This document shows, one piece after another, positions 7,752-13,206 of a stretch of DNA of 13,206 nucleotides. This DNA is from Dethiosulfovibrio sp. GTDB taxonomy: Bacteria; Synergistota; Synergistia; Synergistales; Dethiosulfovibrionaceae. The stretch lies in NCBI GenBank assembly GCA_028709985.1, contig JAQUTB010000014.1, positions 1 to 13,206 on the forward strand. Direction: 5' to 3'. The translations under genes were made by a program, and so were the position numbers. The first letter of the stretch is position 1. Each line of letters begins with the position of its first letter. The notes under the pieces were generated by a model. The model saw only the letters and a program-made list of their open reading frames with translations. It made no database searches and was not told the origin of the DNA.

Positions 7752-7767
7752 ACTGACCTAGGACAGT
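7752..7767. promoter_or_regulatory. 16-base dyad, candidate operator for the LuxR-type regulator
   Basis: ACTGACCTAGGACAGT is symmetric at 7 of 8 base pairs. It touches the -35 hexamer of the plus-strand promoter, and its centre is about 42 bases upstream of the predicted transcription start, the classical place for an activator of the LuxR type. It lies between the LuxR-type gene and the secreted-protein gene, and so could also control the regulator itself. Confidence 0.4.
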
Positions 7768-7795
7768 GGACCTAACGGTCGAGAAGCACTACAAT
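7767..7795 (+). promoter_or_regulatory. Putative promoter of the small secreted-protein gene
   Basis: TGGACC (7767-7772), a 17-base spacer and TACAAT (7790-7795) match the sigma-70 consensus at 9 of 12 positions. The predicted start near 7802 gives a leader of about 54 bases ending in a strong AAGGAGG ribosome site (7841-7847). The leader contains GTATG-N9-CATAC (7802-7820) and two copies of GGATAG 18 bases apart (7806-7811 and 7824-7829). Confidence 0.5.
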
Positions 7796-7855
7796 TCGTC
7801 TGTATGGATAGCTTTCATACATCGGATAGTCCAGTTTTTCAAGGAGGTTTTTAGT

Positions 7856-8272
7856 ATGAAAAGAAAGTCTATAGTTCTCGCTCTGCTTGCGGTTTTCGCC
7901 ATATCTTCCATAGCCTTTGCCGCCGTTAAGACCTTTGGGCACGTCTCTGTGGACGTCCCCAGCGGTTGGACCGCAGCGGAGGACGGAACCACTGTGAGCC
8001 TGACTGCTGACGATAACTCCGCAGCCATCACTGTGACGGTGGAGACCAACGACGGCACCGACGTCGCTCTTATCGCCAAGGAGTACGCTAAGCAGTTTAA
8101 GGCTTCCGAGCCGGTGTTCGAGGACGACGTATACACCATGACCTTCAAGAACGCCAACGATATTGACTGCAACGTGGTCATCAGCGGAGACGGCGACATG
8201 TACGTCATGCTGGTCATGATAGGTGAGCACCCCCAGATGGAGCAGATCGTAGACTCCCTCGAGTTCAACTAG
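7856..8272 (+). CDS. Small secreted DcrB/DUF1795-like protein, function unknown
   Basis: A 138-residue protein. Residues 1-22 are a clear signal peptide: MKRKS, the hydrophobic stretch IVLALLAVFAISSIAF, and a cut after AFA. There is no lipobox, so the mature protein of about 116 residues should be free in the periplasm or outside. The mature part starts FGHVSVDVPSGWTAAEDGTTVSLTADD, which resembles the DcrB/DUF1795/PsbP-like pattern (a 'P-x-GW' strand, then acidic beta strands and a helix), and ends EQIVDSLEFN, the usual final helix and strand of such domains. It is strongly acidic and rich in D/E/T/V. The family match is by pattern and no reaction can be assigned. The ATG at 7856 has a perfect AAGGAGG 8 bases upstream; a frame 30 codons longer has no support. 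Good ribosome site and promoter suggest high expression, probably under the adjacent LuxR-type regulator. Confidence 0.85.
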   Translation: MKRKSIVLALLAVFAISSIAFAAVKTFGHVSVDVPSGWTAAEDGTTVSLTADDNSAAITVTVETNDGTDVALIAKEYAKQFKASEPVFEDDVYTMTFKNANDIDCNVVISGDGDMYVMLVMIGEHPQMEQIVDSLEFN

Positions 8273-8314
8273 TACACCCCTGGTTGTATAAATAGAGGTT
8301 TGCCCATCGATCGC

Positions 8315-8352
8315 AAGGGGAGGAATGGACCGCATGGTCCGTCCCTCCCCTT
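8315..8352. terminator. Hairpin between convergent secreted-protein and amidase genes
   Basis: AAGGGGAGG (8315-8323) pairs with CCTCCCCTT (8344-8352), and an inner GGACC/GGTCC stem closes a GCAT loop; the join holds one A-C mismatch, an A-T pair and a G-T wobble. There is no proper T-run on either strand. It starts 43 bases after the plus-strand stop at 8272 and lies 103 bases beyond the amidase stop on the other strand. Confidence 0.6.
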
Positions 8353-8457
8353 ATGCTATTTCATGTAGTTATTCAAAATTTGCTCGATCCTACCCGATTT
8401 TCTCATTTCATTTATCACCTTATCTCTGACCCCAATATACCTAACTACATTATGCTA
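8351..8457. repeat. 8-base direct repeats around a 91-base AT-rich insert (MITE-like)
   Basis: TTATGCTA occurs at 8351-8358 and again at 8450-8457, where it contains the amidase stop codon. The 91 bases between are clearly more AT-rich than the surroundings and have near-terminal inverted repeats, ATGTAGTTA (8363-8371) and TAACTACAT (8442-8450). Removing one repeat plus the insert would put the hairpin at 8315-8352 directly behind the amidase stop. This looks like a small non-coding insertion with an 8-base target duplication, but the inverted repeats do not abut the direct repeats exactly on the left side and one base overlaps on the right. The insert also holds a 32-codon open stretch in the amidase frame. 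Confidence 0.4.
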
Positions 8458-9360
8458 CAGGGCGCGACCCTTAAGCAATCCCTTGGCGGTCATAAAGGAC
8501 CTCTGAAAGGCGGCTCTTACTGTCTTTTTGGGGTCCACCACCTGGCATATCTCCAGATCCATAACCAGGCTCGATAGCATATATGACTCCTCCCAGGACA
8601 GTCTCTTTGCCCTCTGAATCATGGCGACCCCTTCCATGGTAGCCTCCGCCATTGCAGAGTCTAGGTCATCTCCCGACACCACCAGGGATATCCTTTGGGG
8701 AGTCTCAACCAGAGGCCATGGGAGAGAGGCCCCTTTTATGACGTCTATCCTGAGGGTCACGGTAGCGCCTATCTCACAGCCGGAACAGCAGACCTCCCCG
8801 TCTCCCATCACAGCGTGGCAGTCCCCAAGGGCGAGAAGGGCCCCCTTTTGCTTGACCGGCAGATAGAGGGTAGCTCCAGGGCCTATATGGACGTTGTCCA
8901 TGTTGCCTCCGTGACGCCATGGCGTTCCGGTTGGAAAGGACCCCTCCTCTGGCGCGACCCCTATCACCCCTATCATCGGCCTAATCGGGATCTTTATGTC
9001 GTCGAAAAGGCATAGGTCATCCCTTATGGGGATAAGTTTGGTCGCCGGGGCCTTGACCATATGGCCCAGTAGTCCCTCATCTGGGACTATGACGGTCACG
9101 CCGTGGTCCGCCATGTCTATGCCCATTATCTCTACTTTAAGAGTGTCACCTGGCTCGGCGTTGTTCACGAAAATAGGCCCTGTTGCCGGGTTTATCTGAT
9201 CAAAATCTATCTCGGAACAGAGGGTGGTCTCGGACTGGATCTGTCCCTTAAAGCAGTCCCACGCCTCAACCCGGACTGTCTCGCCTGGGTTAACCGTGAT
9301 AACCGGGTTCATGTCGGGCTTAAACGAATATATTATGTTGTCCTTGGATATTTTTTTCAT
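8455..9360 (-). CDS. fmdA: Acetamidase/formamidase family amidohydrolase
   Basis: A 301-residue protein of the FmdA_AmdA family, which hydrolyses formamide or acetamide to ammonia and formate or acetate; cytosolic. The family landmarks are present: FKPDMNPVITVNPGETV at the start, NPATGPIFV, VIGVAPEEG, GGNMDN (151-156), LYLPVKQKGALLALGDCHAVMGDGE (about 166-189), whose Asp and His residues belong to the metal site, and a Cys-rich EVCCSGCEIG next to it. Length matches the usual 300-320 residues. The start at 9360 was preferred to the ATG six bases earlier: AGAGGAGG is 6 bases from the former and touches the latter. It begins 18 bases after the stop of the hybrid kinase gene, so it is the last gene of the crp-kinase-amidase operon. 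Which amide is used cannot be read from the sequence. Confidence 0.9.
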   Translation of the reverse strand: MKKISKDNIIYSFKPDMNPVITVNPGETVRVEAWDCFKGQIQSETTLCSEIDFDQINPATGPIFVNNAEPGDTLKVEIMGIDMADHGVTVIVPDEGLLGHMVKAPATKLIPIRDDLCLFDDIKIPIRPMIGVIGVAPEEGSFPTGTPWRHGGNMDNVHIGPGATLYLPVKQKGALLALGDCHAVMGDGEVCCSGCEIGATVTLRIDVIKGASLPWPLVETPQRISLVVSGDDLDSAMAEATMEGVAMIQRAKRLSWEESYMLSSLVMDLEICQVVDPKKTVRAAFQRSFMTAKGLLKGRAL

Positions 9361-9378
9361 AACCATCCTCCTCTTAGA

Positions 9379-11985
9379 TTAGATGTCTGTGGTGTTTATT
9401 GTTGATTTTTTCATTATTTTTTTGAGCTTGTTCACCAGTAACCTCGACTCTATGTCGCCTTTATAGACCACACATTCAACCTCGTGGTCCCTCAAGAACC
9501 TCTTATCCTCGCTGGTCAGTACCTTGGCGGTCAGGACCATCACGGGAATCCCGTGGGTTTTGAACCTAAGCTCTTTCAGAAACTCAAACCCGTCCATCTC
9601 GGGCATCATCAGGTCCAGCACGATTCCGTCGGGGGGAGCCACAGCTATGGCGTCCAGTGCCTCTCTTGCCCTGGAGAAGGTGATGGTCCTTATCTCGTGG
9701 GCCACAAGTATCCTTCTGATGTTGCTGGAGGATATAAGGTTGTCCTCTACGACGTAGACCGTCGGCGTATCAGGGATATTCAGTTCAACGGTGCTGTCGG
9801 CAAGTTTAGTTTTATCTATGTCCTCACTTTGAGTGTAGGGGATTTTGATGATGAAGGTGGTTCCCTCCCCCACCCGGCTTTTTACCGATAGTGATATCCC
9901 GAGCATAATGGCGTATTTTTTCGCTATGGACAGACCGAGGCCTGTTCCCTCGAACTTTCTGACGGTCGATCCGTCCCCTTGGCGAAACTCGTCGAATATG
10001 AGGTTTAGGTTCTCCTCCGGTATCCCTATACCGGTATCCTCCACCGTGACCGATACGTGGGACTCCCCTGGTATTGCCCTTATATGGACCGTCCCTTTTT
10101 CTGTGAACTTGACGGCGTTAGACGCTATGTTGGTTATTATCCTGCTTAGTTTGTCCATGTCCGTCAGGATTGTCTGGGGTCTTTCCGGCAGGGATAGCTC
10201 GAGGGATATCCCCTTGTCGGACGCTATGGGACGTAGGCTGTCGGAGAGGTCCATGAGCAGCGAGTTTAGGTTAAATTCCTTCAGGTCTATGTCCTCTTTG
10301 CCCGCCTCTATTCTTGCTAGGTCCAGTATGCCGTTTATGAGCCCCAGGAGGTTTTTGCCGTTTCTCTCTATTATCTCCAGGTACTCCAGCTCCTCCTCCT
10401 CAAATCTATCTTTACCCTCGGACCTTAAAACCCTGGAGAGCGCCAGGATGGAGTTTAACGGTGTCCTCAGCTCGTGGCTCATGTTGGACAGAAATTCGGT
10501 CTTGAGCTTGCTAGCCTCCTCTGATTTTCTGCGCTGGACCTCAAGCTCCTGGTTCTGGATTTCAAGCTCTCCCGCTTGGTATTCGAGCTCCTCGGACTGG
10601 GCCGCAAGCTCCTGATTGGCGGCCTGAAGCTCCTGGACCAGCTCCCTCTCCCTCTCTCCAGCGATTAGGTTGCCGAGGGCCGCCTTCATTCCCTCCTGGG
10701 CCAGGGAGAATATGTGAATGTAGGTCTCAGGGTAAGGGGTGAGGGAGGCCATGGAAAACACCGCCATCGTCCTGTCCTTCACCTTTAGAGGGACCGTTAA
10801 GAACTGTACCGGTGCTAGGTTTCCCGCCATTGTGGCGAAAGGAAGATACCTCCCAGGTGGCACGTCCATCAGCTTGACCTTGCCGTCCAAAATGGAGATC
10901 CCCATCTGCCCCTCCATCTCCTCCGTTCCGATGGATCTGGGAGTGTTGGGGGGCAATCCCACAGATGCCACAAGATCCATTATCTTTGAGTCTGACTCCC
11001 TGGTCACGTAAAAAGCGCTCATGCAGGATGGAGTTTCTTTCATGATAAGCCTTACGAAGTTCCAGACGAAATCGTCCTTAGTCCGGGACACAGCGGCCAG
11101 GTTCATTATCTCCGAGACCACCCTGTGGACGGTGATGTGGGACTCTATGAGGGAGGCCATGGACACCAACGCGGAGGAGAGAACAGAGGCCTCATCCCCA
11201 CCTACCGACGAGTCCGATCTCTCCAGGTCCTGGCTCATCTCGGAAAGCTTTATCCCAAGGGATCTGTCCGATCCAGATACGTAGGAGCTGGACCTGCCGT
11301 CTCCTATCTTTTTGACCGCAGAGGTTATCCTCCTTATAGGTCCTATGAGGTAGAACACCAAAAAGGAGCTTATAACGGTGGTCAGAACCATTATAGCGAA
11401 GGATATGGAGAGCATCCTCCTCTTAGCCAGGGCCTTTGCCTCCTCGGAGCTCCTCTGAAAGGAGGTTACCAGAAGGTCCTTTATCCTCTCGTTGTCCCTC
11501 TTGAGGGCCTTTATCCTGTCCAGGCTCAGCCATATGGTTATGGACCCTATCTTTTCGCCTTCCCTGATTATCTCGGAGGAGAAGGTTCTAACGTCGGAAG
11601 AGGATCTCTGCCCCCTGTCCGATAGGGCCTCCCCTGCCACAATGGATCCGTTTTCACCGTATATGGCCACAGACGCCACCTCTGGGACCTTTATCATGCT
11701 GTCGGCGTAGTCCTTCAAGGTGCTGTAGTTGAGGTCCCACAGAGGAGGGAGGGCTATCCGGGCCATATAGTCCAGCATGGCTTTTCCGTACATCTCGGAG
11801 GAAAGGGCGTCGTTCCTCATCTTGTTCTGGACGTCCTGATTCAGGATTTTATCCGCCGTGTCCGTCATGGATCTCACGAGGCTGTCTCCCTCTTTGATGG
11901 AGAGGATGGACAGGGATATTCCGATAGCGATAACGCTTAAACCTATCAGAAGGGTTATCTTGCTAACGACTGTCTTAAACATCAT
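9379..11985 (-). CDS. Membrane hybrid sensor histidine kinase with C-terminal receiver
   Basis: An 868-residue protein. Two membrane helices (about 8-30 and 191-214) enclose an extracytoplasmic sensor of about 160 residues, followed by HAMP (about 213-265), a GAF-like region (about 285-440) and a coiled coil (about 443-495; repeated ELQ/EL.YQ/ELE.Q heptads). Then come HisKA with the H-box SHELRTPLNS (phospho-acceptor His504) and HATPase_c with the N box NIASNAVKF (619-627), G1 EDTGIGIP and G2 GTGLGLSIAKK. A receiver domain (about 742-858) follows: acidic pair E747/D748, phospho-acceptor Asp791 in LDLMMP, Thr819, Lys842. All catalytic residues are present, so it should pass phosphate from His504 to Asp791 and then to an unlinked phosphotransfer partner; no output domain is present here. 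The gene starts 11 bases after the crp stop (GGGGG 5 bases upstream; ATG-ATG start) and is followed closely by fmdA. Confidence 0.95.
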   Translation of the reverse strand: MMFKTVVSKITLLIGLSVIAIGISLSILSIKEGDSLVRSMTDTADKILNQDVQNKMRNDALSSEMYGKAMLDYMARIALPPLWDLNYSTLKDYADSMIKVPEVASVAIYGENGSIVAGEALSDRGQRSSSDVRTFSSEIIREGEKIGSITIWLSLDRIKALKRDNERIKDLLVTSFQRSSEEAKALAKRRMLSISFAIMVLTTVISSFLVFYLIGPIRRITSAVKKIGDGRSSSYVSGSDRSLGIKLSEMSQDLERSDSSVGGDEASVLSSALVSMASLIESHITVHRVVSEIMNLAAVSRTKDDFVWNFVRLIMKETPSCMSAFYVTRESDSKIMDLVASVGLPPNTPRSIGTEEMEGQMGISILDGKVKLMDVPPGRYLPFATMAGNLAPVQFLTVPLKVKDRTMAVFSMASLTPYPETYIHIFSLAQEGMKAALGNLIAGERERELVQELQAANQELAAQSEELEYQAGELEIQNQELEVQRRKSEEASKLKTEFLSNMSHELRTPLNSILALSRVLRSEGKDRFEEEELEYLEIIERNGKNLLGLINGILDLARIEAGKEDIDLKEFNLNSLLMDLSDSLRPIASDKGISLELSLPERPQTILTDMDKLSRIITNIASNAVKFTEKGTVHIRAIPGESHVSVTVEDTGIGIPEENLNLIFDEFRQGDGSTVRKFEGTGLGLSIAKKYAIMLGISLSVKSRVGEGTTFIIKIPYTQSEDIDKTKLADSTVELNIPDTPTVYVVEDNLISSSNIRRILVAHEIRTITFSRAREALDAIAVAPPDGIVLDLMMPEMDGFEFLKELRFKTHGIPVMVLTAKVLTSEDKRFLRDHEVECVVYKGDIESRLLVNKLKKIMKKSTINTTDI

Positions 11986-11996
11986 CTCGTCCCCCT

Positions 11997-12686
11997 TTAA
12001 ACTTCGTATCGCCCCTGTGCCGCCAGCTGGATCAGTATATCGTGGTTCAACAGGGTTATGTCCCTCCTGTCCACCCTTATAAGCTCCCTGTCCGCCATGT
12101 CGGACAGTATTCTGGAGAGGGTCTCAGGGGTCGTCCCGAGCATGGAGGCAAGTTGATATTTTGACGTATCCAGCGTCACCGCTCCGGGGCTCTTTTGCTC
12201 CTCCGCCAGATATATGAGATAGGACGCGAGCCTCCCTGGGACCTCCTTTAGGGCTAAACTCTCTATCTGGGACGTGAGCTGTCTTAGCTTGAGAGAAAGG
12301 TCGTAGAATATGGATATGGCTATATGGGGGTCCTCCTTTATAAGGGCCAAAAAGGGCTCTTCCGGAAAGAGAAGTAGGTCGCACTCGCAGAGGCTCTCGG
12401 CCCAGGCTGGGTATTTTCGGCTTCCAAATATCGCCGCCTGGCCGAACTGATCCCCAGGACCGCACATATGGAGAATGACCTCCTTGCCCCCCGGCGACAT
12501 CTTGTAGACCTTCACCTGACCTCTCGCCACGACGAAAAAGCCCTTTCCGTCCTCTCCGTCGCAGAATATCCTCTCCCCTTTTTTGTGTCTCTGATGGATC
12601 GCTATCAGGCTGAGTTTTTCCAGATCCCCGTCGCTTAGCCCCTGAAATCCCGTGATCTTGCCCAACAGCTCCTTCTTTGATGCCAT
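11997..12686 (-). CDS. CRP/FNR family transcription regulator (HcpR candidate)
   Basis: A 229-residue regulator. Residues about 14-130 are a cyclic-nucleotide-binding-type beta roll (GLSDGDLEKL, GFFVVARGQVKVYK, HMCGPGDQFGQAAIFG), then a long dimer helix, and a winged HTH at about 173-215 (YQLASMLGTTPETLSRILSDM...ELIRVDRRDITLL). The recognition helix has E-T-L-S-R (188-192), like the E-x-x-S-R of FNR that reads TTGAT-type half-sites, not the CRP pattern. The FNR N-terminal cysteine cluster is missing; the four Cys (42, 75, 100, 102) are scattered, so an FNR-like [4Fe-4S] switch is unlikely and heme/NO or another signal is possible. It is divergent from hcp and has a matching palindrome upstream, which makes an HcpR-like role likely. 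The ATG at 12686 was chosen (AGAGGG 7 bases upstream); the frame stays open 35 codons more but that part would cover the palindrome. First gene of an operon with the kinase and fmdA. Confidence 0.92.
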   Translation of the reverse strand: MASKKELLGKITGFQGLSDGDLEKLSLIAIHQRHKKGERIFCDGEDGKGFFVVARGQVKVYKMSPGGKEVILHMCGPGDQFGQAAIFGSRKYPAWAESLCECDLLLFPEEPFLALIKEDPHIAISIFYDLSLKLRQLTSQIESLALKEVPGRLASYLIYLAEEQKSPGAVTLDTSKYQLASMLGTTPETLSRILSDMADRELIRVDRRDITLLNHDILIQLAAQGRYEV

Positions 12687-12718
12687 CCTCTCACCCTCTT
12701 TTGTCGGAAAAATCCGAA

Positions 12719-12734
12719 CTTGATCTATGTCAAG
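12719..12734. promoter_or_regulatory. FNR/HcpR-type palindromic binding site in the crp-hcp gap
   Basis: CTTGATCTATGTCAAG has perfect outer arms CTTGA-N6-TCAAG, that is TTGAT-N4-GTCAA, close to the FNR-family consensus TTGAT-N4-ATCAA. The recognition helix of the adjacent regulator is of the matching type. Relative to the -10 box for hcp (12759-12764) the centre is about 44 bases upstream of the start, an activating position. Relative to the minus-strand -10 (12762-12757) it lies about 24 bases downstream of the start, a blocking position. Confidence 0.7.
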
Positions 12735-12756
12735 GAAAATGCCTTCCCTATCTGTC

Positions 12757-12762
12757 ATTATA
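12757..12762 (-). promoter_or_regulatory. -10 box of the crp-kinase-amidase operon
   Basis: A perfect TATAAT on the minus strand, with no good -35 hexamer at 16-18 bases. Transcription would begin near 12750, upstream of the palindrome at 12719-12734 and of the regulator's ribosome site. A small TCGGA-N4-TCCGA dyad (12704-12717) lies in the leader. Confidence 0.4.
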
Positions 12763-12764
12763 GT
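12759..12764 (+). promoter_or_regulatory. -10 box of hcp, probably activator dependent
   Basis: TATAGT matches the -10 consensus at 5 of 6 positions and overlaps the divergent -10. No -35 hexamer is visible; the FNR-type palindrome stands roughly where a class II activator would replace it. The start would be near 12771, about 41 bases before the ATG. Confidence 0.4.
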
Positions 12765-12811
12765 ATCGTGGTCAACGAAATCGATATACAAGTCAGAAGG
12801 GGGATAAGTTT

Positions 12812-13206
12812 ATGTATTGTTTCCAGTGTCAGGAAACCGCTAAAAACAGCGGCTGCACCGTGAGGGGCGTGTGCGGCAAGCCCGAATCGACGGCAAACCT
12901 TCAGGACCTGTTGATATACGTCTTAAAGGGGATATCTGTCTGGGGGGTAAAGGCCGACGAACTCGGTGTGCTTCGGGAGTCCGATGGCCTGTTCGTGGCC
13001 CAGGGACTCTTTGCGACCATAACCAACGCCAACTGGGACGATGGACGCTTCGTTAAGCTTATAGGTGAAGCTGTGGCGGTAAGGGACGACGTCAGGGATC
13101 GTTTCAAGGCGGCCTACAGGGCCAAAAACGGATCGGAGTTCGGCGGATCGGTTCACGACTGCGCCACATGGAACGGACCTGGCCCGGCCTACGCCGAAAA
13201 GGCCCC
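12812..13206 (+). CDS. hcp: Hybrid cluster protein (hydroxylamine reductase), N-terminal part
   Basis: The first 131 codons are inside the window and the frame is open to the right edge; the full protein is usually about 540 residues. The start MYCFQCQETA..SGCTVRGVCGK has Cys3, Cys6, Cys15 and Cys21, spacing C-X2-C-X8-C-X5-C. That is the pattern of Desulfovibrio-type Hcp with a [4Fe-4S] proximal cluster, unlike the enterobacterial C-X2-C-X11-C-X6-C form. NLQDLLIYVLKGISVWG is the typical following helix. Ligands of the hybrid Fe-S-O cluster lie beyond the window. Hcp reduces hydroxylamine in vitro and is best supported as an NO reductase or S-nitrosylation enzyme in anaerobes under nitrosative stress. 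The ATG at 12812 has AGAAGGGGG 8 bases upstream. The gene is divergent from the CRP/FNR-type regulator, a common arrangement for hcpR-hcp. Confidence 0.95.
   Translation, partial: MYCFQCQETAKNSGCTVRGVCGKPESTANLQDLLIYVLKGISVWGVKADELGVLRESDGLFVAQGLFATITNANWDDGRFVKLIGEAVAVRDDVRDRFKAAYRAKNGSEFGGSVHDCATWNGPGPAYAEKA

Noticed and set aside
8353..8577. A 74-codon plus-strand open frame in the gap and amidase 3' end
   Set aside because: No ribosome site, and most of it is antisense to fmdA.
9845..10615. A 256-codon plus-strand open frame opposite the kinase gene
   Set aside because: It is Ser/Arg-rich, has no ribosome site or family resemblance, and lies wholly antisense to HisKA/HATPase coding sequence; a shadow of strong codon bias.
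12687..12791. 35-codon N-terminal extension of the CRP/FNR regulator
   Set aside because: It would include the FNR-type palindrome and the -10 boxes; the ATG at 12686 has a ribosome site and gives the usual family length.
1..13206. Search for tRNA, rRNA, CRISPR arrays, transposases, toxin-antitoxin or phage defence genes
   Set aside because: No repeat-spacer pattern, no tRNA-like fold, and no such protein motif was seen; all long genes belong to recognisable housekeeping, sensory or transport families.

Overview
The window looks like a chromosomal stretch from an anaerobic, Gram-negative-type bacterium, most likely of the phylum Synergistota (Dethiosulfovibrio-like). This placement is inferred. 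It rests on a strict-anaerobe gene set (an Hcp with the [4Fe-4S] cysteine pattern, a CRP/FNR regulator, NikR, class II fumarase, an acetamidase/formamidase), moderately high GC with heavy use of AGG (Arg) and ATA (Ile) codons, and secreted proteins that suggest an envelope with a periplasm. No rRNA, tRNA, CRISPR array, transposase or phage gene was found, and no gene-free stretch exceeds about 185 bases.

Layout. (1) 1-947, minus strand: a secreted DUF2993/LmeA-like protein followed, with a 17-base overlap, by the start of an MFS transporter that runs off the left edge. (2) 1047-3154, plus strand: a cytosolic diguanylate cyclase with an NTF2/SnoaL-like N-terminus and two PAS domains, then ridA. 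(3) 3196-5065: nikR (minus) and class II fumarase fumC (plus), divergent. (4) 5171-8272: a large MalT/LAL-type LuxR regulator (minus) divergent from a small secreted DcrB-like protein (plus); the gap holds a 16-base dyad at the position expected of an activator site. (5) 8455-12686, minus strand: a compact operon crp/fnr-type regulator -> membrane hybrid histidine kinase -> acetamidase/formamidase. (6) 12812-end, plus strand: the 5' part of hcp (hybrid cluster protein), divergent from that operon, with one FNR-type palindrome in the shared gap.

How it works together (inference): about half of the genes are sensory or regulatory. The right end looks like a regulatory unit for nitrosative or reduced-nitrogen stress: a CRP/FNR protein with an FNR-like recognition helix sits next to a matching TTGAY-N4-RTCAA site, placed to activate hcp and to limit its own operon. 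The operon also carries a two-component sensor with no DNA-binding output and an ammonia-releasing amidase. RidA, which removes reactive enamine/imine intermediates, fits an amino-acid-fermenting lifestyle.

All three convergent gene pairs end in long perfect or near-perfect hairpins without a canonical U-tract. Behind the amidase gene there is a 91-base AT-rich insert flanked by 8-base direct repeats, the most element-like structure in the window. I did not find a clearly new multi-gene system; the most interesting signals are regulatory layouts in the intergenic regions.
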